Positions 18,222 through 27,612 of a DNA stretch of 64,000 bases are shown here, piece after piece. The position numbers and the translations under genes were made by a program. The stretch's first letter is position 1. The number at the start of each line of letters is the position of its first letter. The notes under the pieces are model-generated. The model was not told the origin of the DNA, ran no database searches, and saw only the letters and a program-made list of their open reading frames with translations. Origin of the DNA: an uncultured Tateyamaria sp. (GTDB lineage: Bacteria; Pseudomonadota; Alphaproteobacteria; Rhodobacterales; Rhodobacteraceae); assembly GCF_947488715.1 (NCBI RefSeq), contig NZ_CANLAG010000007.1, forward strand, positions 124,001-188,000. Reading direction: 5' to 3'.

Positions 18222-21200
18222 ATGAGCAGCGCGGAACCCATATCGCCCGAGCGCCCCGTGCGCCGCAAAAGCCTGTGGCGTCGCCTCGGGTTGGGCAGTG
18301 TTTTGCTGACGCTGTGCGTCACAGCGATCTGTGGCGCGGTGATATATGTGTTGATCGGACGGCCCGTTGCGGCCCCGGATTGGCTGCGCGCCCGGATTGA
18401 GGCGCGGGTGGCCGATGCGCTTGGCACAGCGTCGTTGCGGTTTGACGATCTGGAGCTGGTTGTCGAAGAGGGCCTGGTTCCGCGCGCGCGCATGACCAAC
18501 GTGCAGTTCGTGAACGCGGCAGGCGCGGAAATTGTGGCATTCGGCGAATTGCGTGCGGGTGTGTCGATGGACAACCTGTTGCAAGGCCAGTTGCGCCCGT
18601 CCGACATCACCATAAGCGGTGTGTTCGGGAAATTGCGCCGACAGGTGGATGGATCGGTTGTGTTGTCGGGGGGCGTCGACCTCAGCTCGCCCACGCAAGA
18701 GGCCGCGACTTTTGCCCAATTGATCGAAAGCATCGACGACTTGCTGACACTGCCCGCGCTGTCGGCGCTGCAATCGGCAGATGTTCAGGCGATGACCCTG
18801 CGGATCGAGGATGTGCGGTCTGCCCAGGCATGGACAATGGATGGCGGGCGCATGCGCTTGACCCGCGACGACGACACGGTGCGGATCACATCGGACCTAG
18901 CACTGTTGAGCGGCGGGCAGGGGGTCGCGACCCTTGAGGCCAATTACCAAAGCCGGATCGGGGATGCGGCCGCGTCTTTTGGTGCCACGGTTGCGGATGT
19001 GTCTGCAGGTGACATTGCGGCCCTTGCGCCGCCCTTTGCCTGGCTGGATGTGCTGCGTGCGCCGATCTCCGGATCAATGCGTGGCGGGATCGATAGCGAT
19101 GGCACGCTGGCCCCCTTGAACGTGACGCTGGGCATTGGGGCCGGGGTCATTCAGCCCACGGATGCGACGCGGCCTGTGCCGTTCACGTCGGCGCGCAGCT
19201 ATTTCAATTATGACCCGGATGACCGTGTGCTCGAGTTCAGCGAGTTGTCCGTCGACAGCGCCTGGATCACAGGCAGCATCGAGGGGCAGACAGTGCTGGG
19301 GCTGGATGACAGCGGCGCGTTGGACGATCTGGTGGGACAGTTCCGCGCCAGCCGCTTGGCGGCCAATCCCGACGCGCTGTATCCAGCGCCCGTTGTGTTG
19401 GACGGGGCCGAGATGGATTTCCGCCTGACGCTGGCGCCGTTCCATCTGGACATCGGGCAGGCCGTGTTCCGTGATGGCGGGCAGGTCTTGCTGGCGCGCG
19501 GCATGCTGGAGGCGGCGGATGCCGGTTGGCGCTATGCGCTTGACGCGCAGGTCGACACGTTGTCGCCGGATCGGTTGTTGGAACTCTGGCCGGAACAGTT
19601 TGTGCCGCAAACGCGGTCGTGGCTGTCCGAGAACCTGTTGGGCGGGACGCTGAGCGACGTGGATCTCGTGCTGCGGGACGCGCCGGACACGCCGACCAAC
19701 GCCTATGTCAGCTTTGCCTATGACGATGCGCATGTGCGCTACGTCAAGACTTTGCCGCCGATCAAAAATGCGCGCGGCACGGCCAGTTTGCTGGACCAAC
19801 GTTTTGTCGTGTCGGTCGATGCGGGACAGGTCACCGCACCCGAGGGCGGCATTGTCGAAGTGGGCGGGTCGTCCTTTATCATCCCGGACGTCACAGCGCG
19901 GGATGGCGCGCCCGCGGTTGTGCGGCTTGAGGCATCGGGGTCTGTGACATCCGCACTGTCCCTGCTGGATCAGCCGCCCCTGAACCTGATGAAAAAGGCG
20001 GGGCTCGCGCCCAGCCTCGCCGAAGGGCAATTGCAAATGGCAGGCACCTTGGCGCTGCCGCTCAAATCCGGGCTGAAGACGTCGGACCTGATCTATGACG
20101 CCACAGGAACGGCGCGGAATGTGATCAGCACGCAACTCATCGAGGGGCGCAGGTTGGCGGCGGACACGTTGCGGGTCACCGCGTCCAACGCGCAGGTTGC
20201 GGTCTCTGGCCCCGGCACATTGGACGGCGTGCCATTCGATGCCGTCTGGACCCAGCCGATCTCGACCACGCCGCAGCCCGGTCAAGTGGCCGGAACGCTT
20301 GAGCTATCAGAGCGGACAATTCAGGCGTTTCAACTCGGTCTGCCCGATGGCCTAGTCACAGGGCAGGGCGAGGGCGAGATCGTGGTGGGCCTGCCCGTTG
20401 GCGGGCAAACACCTACTTTTTCCCTCACCTCGGATTTGCGCGGCGTGCGCCTGTCATCGCCACCTCTGGGTTGGCGCAAGGCGGCTGGAACGGCTGGGCA
20501 ATTGTCGATCTCTGGCACGCTCGGTGCGACGCCAACGGTCGATGCGCTGCGACTGGATGCACCGGGTCTGAAGGCCACGGGGGCAATCACGTTGACCCCC
20601 GGCGGCGGTCTGGAACGGGCGCGGTTCTCTCAGGTCGAGGTGGGACAGTGGTTGCGCGCGCCTGTTGATCTGGTGGGGCGTGGGCGCAATCCACCGGGCG
20701 TGGTTGTACGGGGCGGCGTGCTGGACCTGAGACAGGCCGATTTCGGTGGCTCGGGTTCGGGCACGGGTGGCCAGCAGGGCGGCGGGCCGATCACGCTGAC
20801 CCTTGATCGTTTGCAGATCACCGACTCGATCTCGCTCACCGGTTTGGAGGGCCAGTTCAACATGACGCGCGGCCTCGACGGTGAATTTCGCGCGCAGGTG
20901 AATGGCGGCACTGTGGTGCGCGGTCAGGTCCTGCCGCAGAATGGGCGCAGCGCCATCAGGATCAGGTCAGATGACGCGGGCGGCGTCGCCGCATCTGCCG
21001 GTATTCTCAAACAAGCGCGTGGTGGGGCGTTGTCCCTGACCCTGTTGCCCGTGGGGGCCGCCAGCTTTGACGGCACGCTTGAAGTCACTGAAACCCGGAT
21101 CACCGACGCGCCTGCCATTGCGGCCCTCTTGAATGCGGTCAGCATCATTGGCCTGCTCGAACAGATGCGCGGCAGCGGTATCCACTTTCAAGAAGTTGAG

Positions 21201-21632
21201 GCCGCGTTTCGCCTGACCCCCAGTACAATGGCGCTGACGCGCGCCAGTGCCACAGGACCGTCGATGGGGCTGTCCATGGACGGCACGTATGACGTGACGC
21301 GTTCGGTGCTGGACATGCAGGGCGTGATTTCGCCCCTGTTCCTGCTTAACGGGATCGGCAGCATCCTGACCCGCAAGGGCGAGGGGCTGATCGGGTTCAA
21401 CTACCGGCTGCGCGGCCCGGTCACGGACCCGCGCGTGCAGGTCAATCCGCTGTCGGCGCTGACGCCGGGTATGTTCCGCGAGATCTTTCGCGCACCGGCA
21501 CCGGAATTGCCGCAAGTCGAAGGCGATGCCGCAGCTCCTGTGCAGCCAGAGGCCTTTGCCCCGGAACCGCAAGCCGAGACACGCGCGCAGCGCCGCCTGC
21601 GCGAGCGTCGAGAAGAGCTTGATGAACGGTGA
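18222..21632 (+). CDS. AsmA-like/YhdP-type large envelope protein (DUF3971)
   Basis: An 1136-residue inner-membrane-anchored protein. One N-terminal membrane helix (about 25-47) is followed by about 1000 residues of repeating beta-strand segments, then an AsmA-like C-terminal region (about 990-1080, FRLTPSTMALTRASATG...GPVTDPRVQVNPLSALTPG). The family (YhdP, TamB, AsmA) forms periplasm-spanning grooves implicated in phospholipid transport to the outer membrane. The C-terminal tail is charged and Arg-rich. It lies 21 bases before queA and divergent from bcp. Confidence 0.88.
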   Translation: MSSAEPISPERPVRRKSLWRRLGLGSVLLTLCVTAICGAVIYVLIGRPVAAPDWLRARIEARVADALGTASLRFDDLELVVEEGLVPRARMTNVQFVNAAGAEIVAFGELRAGVSMDNLLQGQLRPSDITISGVFGKLRRQVDGSVVLSGGVDLSSPTQEAATFAQLIESIDDLLTLPALSALQSADVQAMTLRIEDVRSAQAWTMDGGRMRLTRDDDTVRITSDLALLSGGQGVATLEANYQSRIGDAAASFGATVADVSAGDIAALAPPFAWLDVLRAPISGSMRGGIDSDGTLAPLNVTLGIGAGVIQPTDATRPVPFTSARSYFNYDPDDRVLEFSELSVDSAWITGSIEGQTVLGLDDSGALDDLVGQFRASRLAANPDALYPAPVVLDGAEMDFRLTLAPFHLDIGQAVFRDGGQVLLARGMLEAADAGWRYALDAQVDTLSPDRLLELWPEQFVPQTRSWLSENLLGGTLSDVDLVLRDAPDTPTNAYVSFAYDDAHVRYVKTLPPIKNARGTASLLDQRFVVSVDAGQVTAPEGGIVEVGGSSFIIPDVTARDGAPAVVRLEASGSVTSALSLLDQPPLNLMKKAGLAPSLAEGQLQMAGTLALPLKSGLKTSDLIYDATGTARNVISTQLIEGRRLAADTLRVTASNAQVAVSGPGTLDGVPFDAVWTQPISTTPQPGQVAGTLELSERTIQAFQLGLPDGLVTGQGEGEIVVGLPVGGQTPTFSLTSDLRGVRLSSPPLGWRKAAGTAGQLSISGTLGATPTVDALRLDAPGLKATGAITLTPGGGLERARFSQVEVGQWLRAPVDLVGRGRNPPGVVVRGGVLDLRQADFGGSGSGTGGQQGGGPITLTLDRLQITDSISLTGLEGQFNMTRGLDGEFRAQVNGGTVVRGQVLPQNGRSAIRIRSDDAGGVAASAGILKQARGGALSLTLLPVGAASFDGTLEVTETRITDAPAIAALLNAVSIIGLLEQMRGSGIHFQEVEAAFRLTPSTMALTRASATGPSMGLSMDGTYDVTRSVLDMQGVISPLFLLNGIGSILTRKGEGLIGFNYRLRGPVTDPRVQVNPLSALTPGMFREIFRAPAPELPQVEGDAAAPVQPEAFAPEPQAETRAQRRLRERREELDER

Positions 21633-21653
21633 GCACCGCGATACGCCGCGCGC

Positions 21654-22727
21654 ATGCAACTTTCTGATTTCGACTTTCACCTGCCCGAAGACCTGATTGC
21701 CACCCGACCCGCATCGCCGCGGTCCTCCGCGCGCCTGCTGGTGGCAAATGGGAAGGCCACCCATGATCAGGTGGTCACTGATCTGGTCGACTGGCTGCGC
21801 ACCGGCGATCTCTTGGTGCTCAACGACACGCGGGTGATCCCCGCGCGCCTGTTTGGCACCCGCGCACGAACCAGCACGCAGGGCGATACCACTGCAAAGA
21901 TCGAAGTCACGCTGCTTGAGCCGCGCGCGGACGGCACTTGGGCCGCGCTGGTCAAACCGCTGAAGAAGGTGAAGATCGGGGAAACGGTGCGCTTTTCCGA
22001 CGAACTGTCTGCCACATTAACAGGGGTCACAGACGGGCAGGGCCTGTTGCAGTTCAATCTGTCGGGTGACGACTTTGACGCCGCACTGAATGCGGCGGGG
22101 GCAATGCCCTTGCCGCCCTATATCGCGGCCAAACGACCGGCGGACGCGCAGGACAAGACCGACTACCAGACAATCTGGGCGCGCAATGCCGGTGCTGTTG
22201 CTGCGCCAACGGCATCGCTGCATTTCGACGATGCGCTGATGCAGGCGCTGGATGCGCGCGGTGTGCAGGTCACCTATGTCACCTTGCATGTGGGCGCGGG
22301 CACGTTCCTGCCGGTCAAGGTGGACGACGTCACCACTCACAAGATGCATTCCGAATGGGGTCAGGTCAGCGCGGGTGCCGCACAGGCCATGGCCAACACG
22401 CGCGCACGCGGCGGGCGTGTGATCCCGGTCGGCACAACCGCATTGCGCCTGATCGAAACGATGGCACGCGATGGTGGCTTTCATGCTTGGGAAGGGGAGA
22501 CGGATATCTTTATATACCCCGGCTTTACCTTTCGCGCGACGGATGGGCTGATGACCAATTTCCACTTGCCCAAATCCACCTTGTTGATGCTTGTGTCTGC
22601 CCTCATGGGCACGGAACGGATGCGCGCGGTCTATGCCCACGCAGTGAGCAACGCATACCGCTTTTTTTCCTACGGCGACGCCTCTCTGCTTCTGCCGCAG
22701 GCACAAGACGCAAAACCGACATCCTGA
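21654..22727 (+). CDS. queA: S-adenosylmethionine:tRNA ribosyltransferase-isomerase
   Basis: Adds the cyclopentenediol moiety from SAM to preQ1 in tRNA during queuosine synthesis. The 357-residue protein has the family motifs [40 protein letters not shown] and [16 protein letters not shown]. It is 21 bases downstream of the AsmA-like gene, probably co-transcribed. Confidence 0.96.
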   Translation: MQLSDFDFHLPEDLIATRPASPRSSARLLVANGKATHDQVVTDLVDWLRTGDLLVLNDTRVIPARLFGTRARTSTQGDTTAKIEVTLLEPRADGTWAALVKPLKKVKIGETVRFSDELSATLTGVTDGQGLLQFNLSGDDFDAALNAAGAMPLPPYIAAKRPADAQDKTDYQTIWARNAGAVAAPTASLHFDDALMQALDARGVQVTYVTLHVGAGTFLPVKVDDVTTHKMHSEWGQVSAGAAQAMANTRARGGRVIPVGTTALRLIETMARDGGFHAWEGETDIFIYPGFTFRATDGLMTNFHLPKSTLLMLVSALMGTERMRAVYAHAVSNAYRFFSYGDASLLLPQAQDAKPTS

Positions 22728-22802
22728 GGTCGCAAAATCTGCTGACACGGACCATCGCCTGTGACACGGGTGAGAGACACACCCGCCAAGGAGTGATCGG
22801 CC

Positions 22803-24071
22803 ATGATGCAAGTTTTGACCAGCGCGTGGGCCTTGTTGCTTGGCATGTTCCTGTTGATGGTCGGCAACGGCATGCAGGGCACGCTGTTGGGTGTCAGAGG
22901 CGAGATCGAAGGGTTTTCGACCCTCGAGATGTCGATCGTGATGTCTGCCTATTTTGCCGGTTTCCTCGGCGGCAGCCGCATGGCGCCGGGCATGATCCGG
23001 CGGGTGGGGCACGTGCGCGTGTTTGCGGCGCTGGCCTCTTTGATCTCGGCGGTGATGATCCTTTACCCGACGTTTGCGGACCCTTGGGTGTGGACAGCGG
23101 GCCGTGTGCTGATCGGGTTCTGCTTTTCCGCGGTCTACGTGACGGCGGAAAGCTGGCTGAACGATGCGGCGGACAATTCGAACCGTGGGCAGGCGCTGTC
23201 TCTTTACATGATCGTGCAGACGTTGGGCATTGTGGCCAGTCAGGCGCTTTTGCTGACGGCGGACCCGTCGGGCTTTGTGCTGTTTGTGATCCCGTCAGTG
23301 CTGGTGTCTATCGCGATCACGCCGATCCTGTTGTCGATCAGCCCGACACCGGCCTTTGACACGACCAAGCCGATGACGCTCAGGGCGCTTGCAAATGTGT
23401 CACCGCTGGGTGTCGTGGGGATGTTTGTGCTGGGGGGCGTGTTTTCGGCGCAGTTCGGTATGGCATCGGTCTACGGCGCGCAGGTTGGTTTGAGCGTAGC
23501 GCAAATCTCGACCTTTGTGGCGATCTTCTTTGTCGGGGCGGTGGTGCTGCAATATCCAATTGGGTGGATGTCCGACCGGATCGACCGGCGCGTTCTGGTT
23601 GTGGCTGTGGCGGCTGTCGGCTTTGGTGGGTCGGTCCTCGGCATGGCGCTGGGCGGCAGTTTCACGCTGTTGCTGGTGTCCGGGTTCATCGTGGGCGGCA
23701 TGTCGAACCCGCTTTATTCCCTGTTGATTGCGCACACCAATGACTTTCTGGACCACGACGATATGGCCGCGGCCTCCGGCGGGTTGGTGTTTATCAACGG
23801 GCTGGGTGCGGTGTTCGGACCATTGATCGTCGGCGCATTGATGGAGAACGTGGGCCCGGCCGGGTTCTACCTGTTCACGGCGGTGCTGTTTGCAGTGCTG
23901 GTCGCCTATGCCAGCTACCGGATGACACAGCGGGCCACGATCCCACTGGATGAGACGGGCTCTTACGTGGTGATGTCCCAGGCGTCGACCACACCTGTGG
24001 CGATGGAGATCGCTCAGGAATACGCCATCGAGTCCGATCTCGAAGACGAGGAAGACACGCATGCCGCGTAA
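22803..24071 (+). CDS. MFS transporter (YcaD-like)
   Basis: Major facilitator superfamily transporter of 422 residues with about 12 predicted membrane helices, substrate unknown. The first helix (MMQVLTSAWALLLGMFLLMVGNG) and the SRMAPGMIRRVGHVRVFA loop between helices 2 and 3 resemble the YcaD subgroup. AAGGAG lies 8 bases before the ATG at 22803. The C-terminus is a long acidic cytoplasmic tail (about 385-422). Confidence 0.88.
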   Translation: MMQVLTSAWALLLGMFLLMVGNGMQGTLLGVRGEIEGFSTLEMSIVMSAYFAGFLGGSRMAPGMIRRVGHVRVFAALASLISAVMILYPTFADPWVWTAGRVLIGFCFSAVYVTAESWLNDAADNSNRGQALSLYMIVQTLGIVASQALLLTADPSGFVLFVIPSVLVSIAITPILLSISPTPAFDTTKPMTLRALANVSPLGVVGMFVLGGVFSAQFGMASVYGAQVGLSVAQISTFVAIFFVGAVVLQYPIGWMSDRIDRRVLVVAVAAVGFGGSVLGMALGGSFTLLLVSGFIVGGMSNPLYSLLIAHTNDFLDHDDMAAASGGLVFINGLGAVFGPLIVGALMENVGPAGFYLFTAVLFAVLVAYASYRMTQRATIPLDETGSYVVMSQASTTPVAMEIAQEYAIESDLEDEEDTHAA

Positions 24072-24111
24072 TATGTCGCAGGTGTTGCATTTCGTGATTG
24101 GGTTCACACAT

Positions 24112-24136
24112 GTAACCAATGTAACGGTGACGTAAC
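24112..24136 (+). promoter_or_regulatory. Triple GTAAC direct repeat upstream of DUF924 gene
   Basis: GTAAC occurs at 24112, 24121 and 24132, roughly one helical turn apart, 30-54 bases before the DUF924 start. This fits a tandem binding site, but the protein is unknown. Confidence 0.4.
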
Positions 24137-24165
24137 GGTATGCATGGAGAGTGGGAGCGAACACC

Positions 24166-24744
24166 ATGGTTGGTCCGGACGAGGTTTTGAAGTTTTGGTT
24201 GGATGAGTGCAGTCCGAACGAATGGTATTCACAAGACGACGTGCTTGATGACGCCATACGCGCCCGTTTTGAAACCACATGGCAGGCCGCTGCCGAAGGC
24301 AAATTTGCCCTGTGGCTGACATATCCCAATGGCGCGCTCGCCTATATCATTCTGACGGATCAGCTGTCGCGCAACATGTTCCGCGACGACAGCCGCGCCT
24401 TTGCGTTGGACCGGGCGGCGTTGGCCGCTGCAAAGTCCGCAATCGCCAAAGGGTGGGACATGCGGGTCGACCTGCCTGCGCGGCAGTTCTTTTACATGCC
24501 ACTCGAGCATTCCGAGAACCTCTGTGACCAGGACCGGGCCGTTCGCCTGATCTGTGAGCGCATGCAGGACGACACTTTCCTGACGCATGCGCAGGCGCAT
24601 CGCGAAGTGATCCGGCAATTCGGACGCTTCCCGCACCGCAATGCCTGCTTGGGTCGCAAATCCACCGCCGCCGAACTGGCCCACCTTGAGGCGGGTGGTT
24701 ACGGCAGTGTACTGCGCGCGCTCCAGGCCAAAACCGCAGCCTGA
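24166..24744 (+). CDS. DUF924 family protein
   Basis: Function unknown; 192 residues of the DUF924 all-helical family (YbaH/YPR-like) with conserved pieces VLKFWLDE, LWLTYPNGALAYIILTDQLSRNMFR, FFYMPLEHSE and FGRFPHRNACLGR. I start at ATG 24166, which has GGGAG 8 bases upstream; the GTG at 24151 lies on the ribosome site itself. A triple GTAAC repeat precedes it and a hairpin follows. Confidence 0.87.
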   Translation: MVGPDEVLKFWLDECSPNEWYSQDDVLDDAIRARFETTWQAAAEGKFALWLTYPNGALAYIILTDQLSRNMFRDDSRAFALDRAALAAAKSAIAKGWDMRVDLPARQFFYMPLEHSENLCDQDRAVRLICERMQDDTFLTHAQAHREVIRQFGRFPHRNACLGRKSTAAELAHLEAGGYGSVLRALQAKTAA

Positions 24745-24778
24745 CGGACCCACGTAACATCACCGTATTTGCACCGCA

Positions 24779-24802
24779 CCTGACGCATTCCCTTGCGTCA
24801 GG
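24779..24802 (+). terminator. Probable terminator after DUF924 gene
   Basis: CCTGACGCA and TGCGTCAGG pair perfectly (9 bp) around a 6-base loop; only a weak T-run (ATTTGT) follows. Confidence 0.6.
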
Positions 24803-24843
24803 CGATTTGTCGCGGGCTGGTTGCGTTGAGGTTGGAAAAAAAA

Positions 24844-24861
24844 TAGTTTAACGGTAAACTA
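24844..24861. promoter_or_regulatory. Palindromic operator upstream of lpdA
   Basis: TAGTTTA-ACGG-TAAACTA, 35 bases before the lpdA start. Both arms are the same as in the pdhA element; only the four central bases differ. Confidence 0.75.
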
Positions 24862-24895
24862 AATCTGACGTGGCGCTTTTTGCGAGGGTACTGAT

Positions 24896-26293
24896 ATGGC
24901 GGCGAAATCCTTTGATGTTGTGGTGATCGGCTCCGGGCCAGGCGGCTATGTGGCGGCAATTCGCGCTGCACAGCTGGGTCTGAACACATGCGTGGTCGAA
25001 CGCGAACATCTGGGTGGCATTTGCCTGAACTGGGGCTGTATCCCGACCAAGGCGATGCTGCGCAGTTCTGAAGTCTTCCACCTGATGCACCGCGCCAAGG
25101 AATTTGGCCTCAAGGCGGATGGCATCGGCTATGACCTGCCAGCCGTTGTAGACCGCAGCCGCAAGATCGCCGGGCAACTGTCGGGCGGCGTGCAGCACCT
25201 GCTGAAAAAGAACAAGATCACCGTGATCATGGGCGAGGGCACGGTCCCGTCCAAGGGCAAGGTCAGCGTCAAGACCGACAAGGGCACCGAAGAACTGACC
25301 GCCAAGAACATCATCCTGGCCACAGGCGCGCGGGCGCGCGAACTGCCGGGTCTTGAGGCCGATGGCGAACTGGTCTGGACCTACAAGGCGGCGCTGACGC
25401 CTACGCGGATGCCCAAAAAGCTGTTGGTCATCGGGTCGGGCGCAATTGGCATCGAATTTGCCAGCTTCTACAATACGTTGGGCGCTGACACGACTGTGGT
25501 TGAGGTCATGGATCGCGTCCTGCCGGTCGAAGATGCTGAAATCAGTGCCTTTGCCAAGAAAGCCTTTGAAAAGCAGGGCATGAAGATCATGCAAAAAGCG
25601 ATGGTCAAACAGTTGGACCGCGCCAAGGGCAAAGTCACAGCCCACATCGAAGTGGGCGGCAAGGTCGAGAAGCAGGACTTTGACACGGTGATCTCGGCCG
25701 TCGGCATCGTCGGCAATGTCGAAGGGCTGAACCTTGAGAAACTTGGTGTGAAGGTGGACCGGACCCATGTGGTCACGGATGAATATTGCCGCACCGGGGT
25801 CGACGGCATCTTTGCCATCGGGGACATCGCGGGCGCGCCATGGCTTGCCCACAAAGCGTCCCATGAGGGCGTGATGGTCGCTGAATTGATCGCGGGCAAG
25901 AACGCCGTGCATCCGATCAAACCCAATTCCATTGCGGGCTGCACATATTGCCACCCACAGGTGGCCAGCGTGGGCCTGACCGAGGCCAAGGCAAAAGAGG
26001 CGGGCTACAAGGTCAAAGTTGGCAAATTCCCCTTCATCGGCAACGGCAAAGCCATCGCACTTGGTGAGCCCGAAGGCTTGATCAAAACGGTTTTCGATGA
26101 AAAGACCGGCGAGCTGTTGGGCGCGCACATGGTTGGTGCAGAAGTGACCGAACTGATCCAGGGCTATGTGGTTGGTCAGGCGTTGGAGACCACCGAAGAG
26201 GACCTGATGCACACGGTCTTCCCGCATCCGACCCTGTCCGAAATGATGCACGAAAGCGTGCTGGACGCCTATGATCGCGTGATCCATATGTAG
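24896..26293 (+). CDS. lpdA: Dihydrolipoyl dehydrogenase (E3)
   Basis: FAD enzyme reoxidising dihydrolipoamide for the pyruvate and related dehydrogenase complexes. The 465-residue protein has the FAD motif GSGPGGYVAAIRAA, the redox-active pair Cys43/Cys48 (GGICLNWGCIPTK), the NAD motif IGSGAIGIEFASFY and the C-terminal active-site HPHPTLSEMMHE. It is not in the pdhABC operon 15 kb away but shares that operon's palindromic operator. It does not carry a lipoyl domain. Confidence 0.97.
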   Translation: MAAKSFDVVVIGSGPGGYVAAIRAAQLGLNTCVVEREHLGGICLNWGCIPTKAMLRSSEVFHLMHRAKEFGLKADGIGYDLPAVVDRSRKIAGQLSGGVQHLLKKNKITVIMGEGTVPSKGKVSVKTDKGTEELTAKNIILATGARARELPGLEADGELVWTYKAALTPTRMPKKLLVIGSGAIGIEFASFYNTLGADTTVVEVMDRVLPVEDAEISAFAKKAFEKQGMKIMQKAMVKQLDRAKGKVTAHIEVGGKVEKQDFDTVISAVGIVGNVEGLNLEKLGVKVDRTHVVTDEYCRTGVDGIFAIGDIAGAPWLAHKASHEGVMVAELIAGKNAVHPIKPNSIAGCTYCHPQVASVGLTEAKAKEAGYKVKVGKFPFIGNGKAIALGEPEGLIKTVFDEKTGELLGAHMVGAEVTELIQGYVVGQALETTEEDLMHTVFPHPTLSEMMHESVLDAYDRVIHM

Positions 26294-26355
26294 GGCGCGG
26301 GCCGCGCACATATCGCGGCCTTGCAGCGACCGGCTTTCAGGCGTAGCCCGGAGCC

Positions 26356-27519
26356 ATGACCGACCGCACCTCATTCCCGCTTGTCTTTGCCCTCTGGGGC
26401 GCGGGATTGGGGGCGGCGGGGCAATACGCCAAAATCTCAATCATCTTTGACCGTCTGCCACAGGTCTATCCCGACGCGGGCCCCGCGCTGGGGTTCATCG
26501 TGTCGCTGGTCGGGTTTGTGGGCATCGTGCTGGGCGTTGTGGCTGGGCTGGTCGTGGCGCGCATCCGGTACCGCCGCGCAATGCTTTGGGCGCTTTGGGC
26601 GGGGGCGGCGCTGTCGCTGTTTCAGGCAACACTGCCGAGCCTGCCCTTGATGTTGCTCAGCCGCGGGCTTGAGGGCGTGTCGCATCTGGCCATCGTGGTG
26701 GCCGCGCCCACTTTGATCGCACAGCTTAGCGCAGACAGGCACAGGGGATTTACCCTGACGCTCTGGAGCACGTTTTTCTCCGTCGCCTTTACCTTGCTGG
26801 TGGCACTTGGCCTACCCTTGGTCGAGGTGCAGGGCCTGCCCGCGCTGTTCATCGCGCACGCTCTGTGGCTGATGGCATTCGCGGTGATCCTGACTGTGTT
26901 CCTGCGCCCGCTCGAAGTGCCGCCGGAAGGGCGTTTGGCCGTCAGCGGGATCGCGCGCGATCATGTTGCAATCTACCGATCCCCGCGCATCGCGGCTCCT
27001 GGGGCGGGGTGGATGTTTTACACCTTCTGTTTCCTCGCCATCCTGACTGTCCTGCCGCCCTACATCGCGCCGGAATGGCGGGCTTGGGTGATGGGGGCGA
27101 TGCCGCTGACCTCGATTGCCGTGTCGTTGACGCTTGGCGTGTTTTTGCTGCGCTACATCACGGCGGTGATGTTGGTGCAGATTGGCTTTGCCGCCTGTAT
27201 TGCGTCGCTCTTGTGGTTGTGGGCGATGCCGGGGCTGCCTGCGGCCTGTCTGACGCTTGCGGGCGCACTTGGGCTGGTGCAGGGCGCAAGCTTTGCCGCT
27301 GTGCCGCAGTTGAATGAGGGCGCCGCTTATCAAAGCCAGGCTTACGGCGGCCTCGCGCAGACGGGAAACCTTGGCAATACGCTCGGCACGCCGGTGCTGC
27401 TGCTGGTGCTGGGGGCCGCCGGGTTTCCGGGGCTCGTGTGGACCTGCGTGGCTGTATTTGCCTGCGGCATTGCGGCCCACGCGTGGATGGCTGCGCGGCG
27501 CCGTGCTGACAGCACATGA
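26356..27519 (+). CDS. MFS transporter
   Basis: Major facilitator superfamily transporter, 387 residues with about 12 hydrophobic helices, substrate unknown. The helix 2-3 loop is VVARIRYRRAMLWALW. The C-terminal half has the usual pseudo-symmetric Gly/Ala-rich helices. It is 62 bases downstream of lpdA and could be co-transcribed with it. The N-terminus lacks a signal peptide and begins close to the first helix. Confidence 0.85.
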   Translation: MTDRTSFPLVFALWGAGLGAAGQYAKISIIFDRLPQVYPDAGPALGFIVSLVGFVGIVLGVVAGLVVARIRYRRAMLWALWAGAALSLFQATLPSLPLMLLSRGLEGVSHLAIVVAAPTLIAQLSADRHRGFTLTLWSTFFSVAFTLLVALGLPLVEVQGLPALFIAHALWLMAFAVILTVFLRPLEVPPEGRLAVSGIARDHVAIYRSPRIAAPGAGWMFYTFCFLAILTVLPPYIAPEWRAWVMGAMPLTSIAVSLTLGVFLLRYITAVMLVQIGFAACIASLLWLWAMPGLPAACLTLAGALGLVQGASFAAVPQLNEGAAYQSQAYGGLAQTGNLGNTLGTPVLLLVLGAAGFPGLVWTCVAVFACGIAAHAWMAARRRADST

Positions 27520-27532
27520 CAGCAGCAAACAT

Positions 27533-27547
27533 GTTCGCACAATGTTC
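27533..27547 (+). promoter_or_regulatory. LexA (SOS) box upstream of uvrA
   Basis: GTTCGCACAATGTTC fits exactly the alphaproteobacterial LexA site GTTC-N7-GTTC, 66 bases before the uvrA start. This predicts DNA-damage induction. Confidence 0.85.
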
Positions 27548-27612
27548 TACTTTTTTCATTGGCTGTCACGGCCATCTGACCTATGTACAAACCGTTAATC
27601 CGGGGGGCTGAT

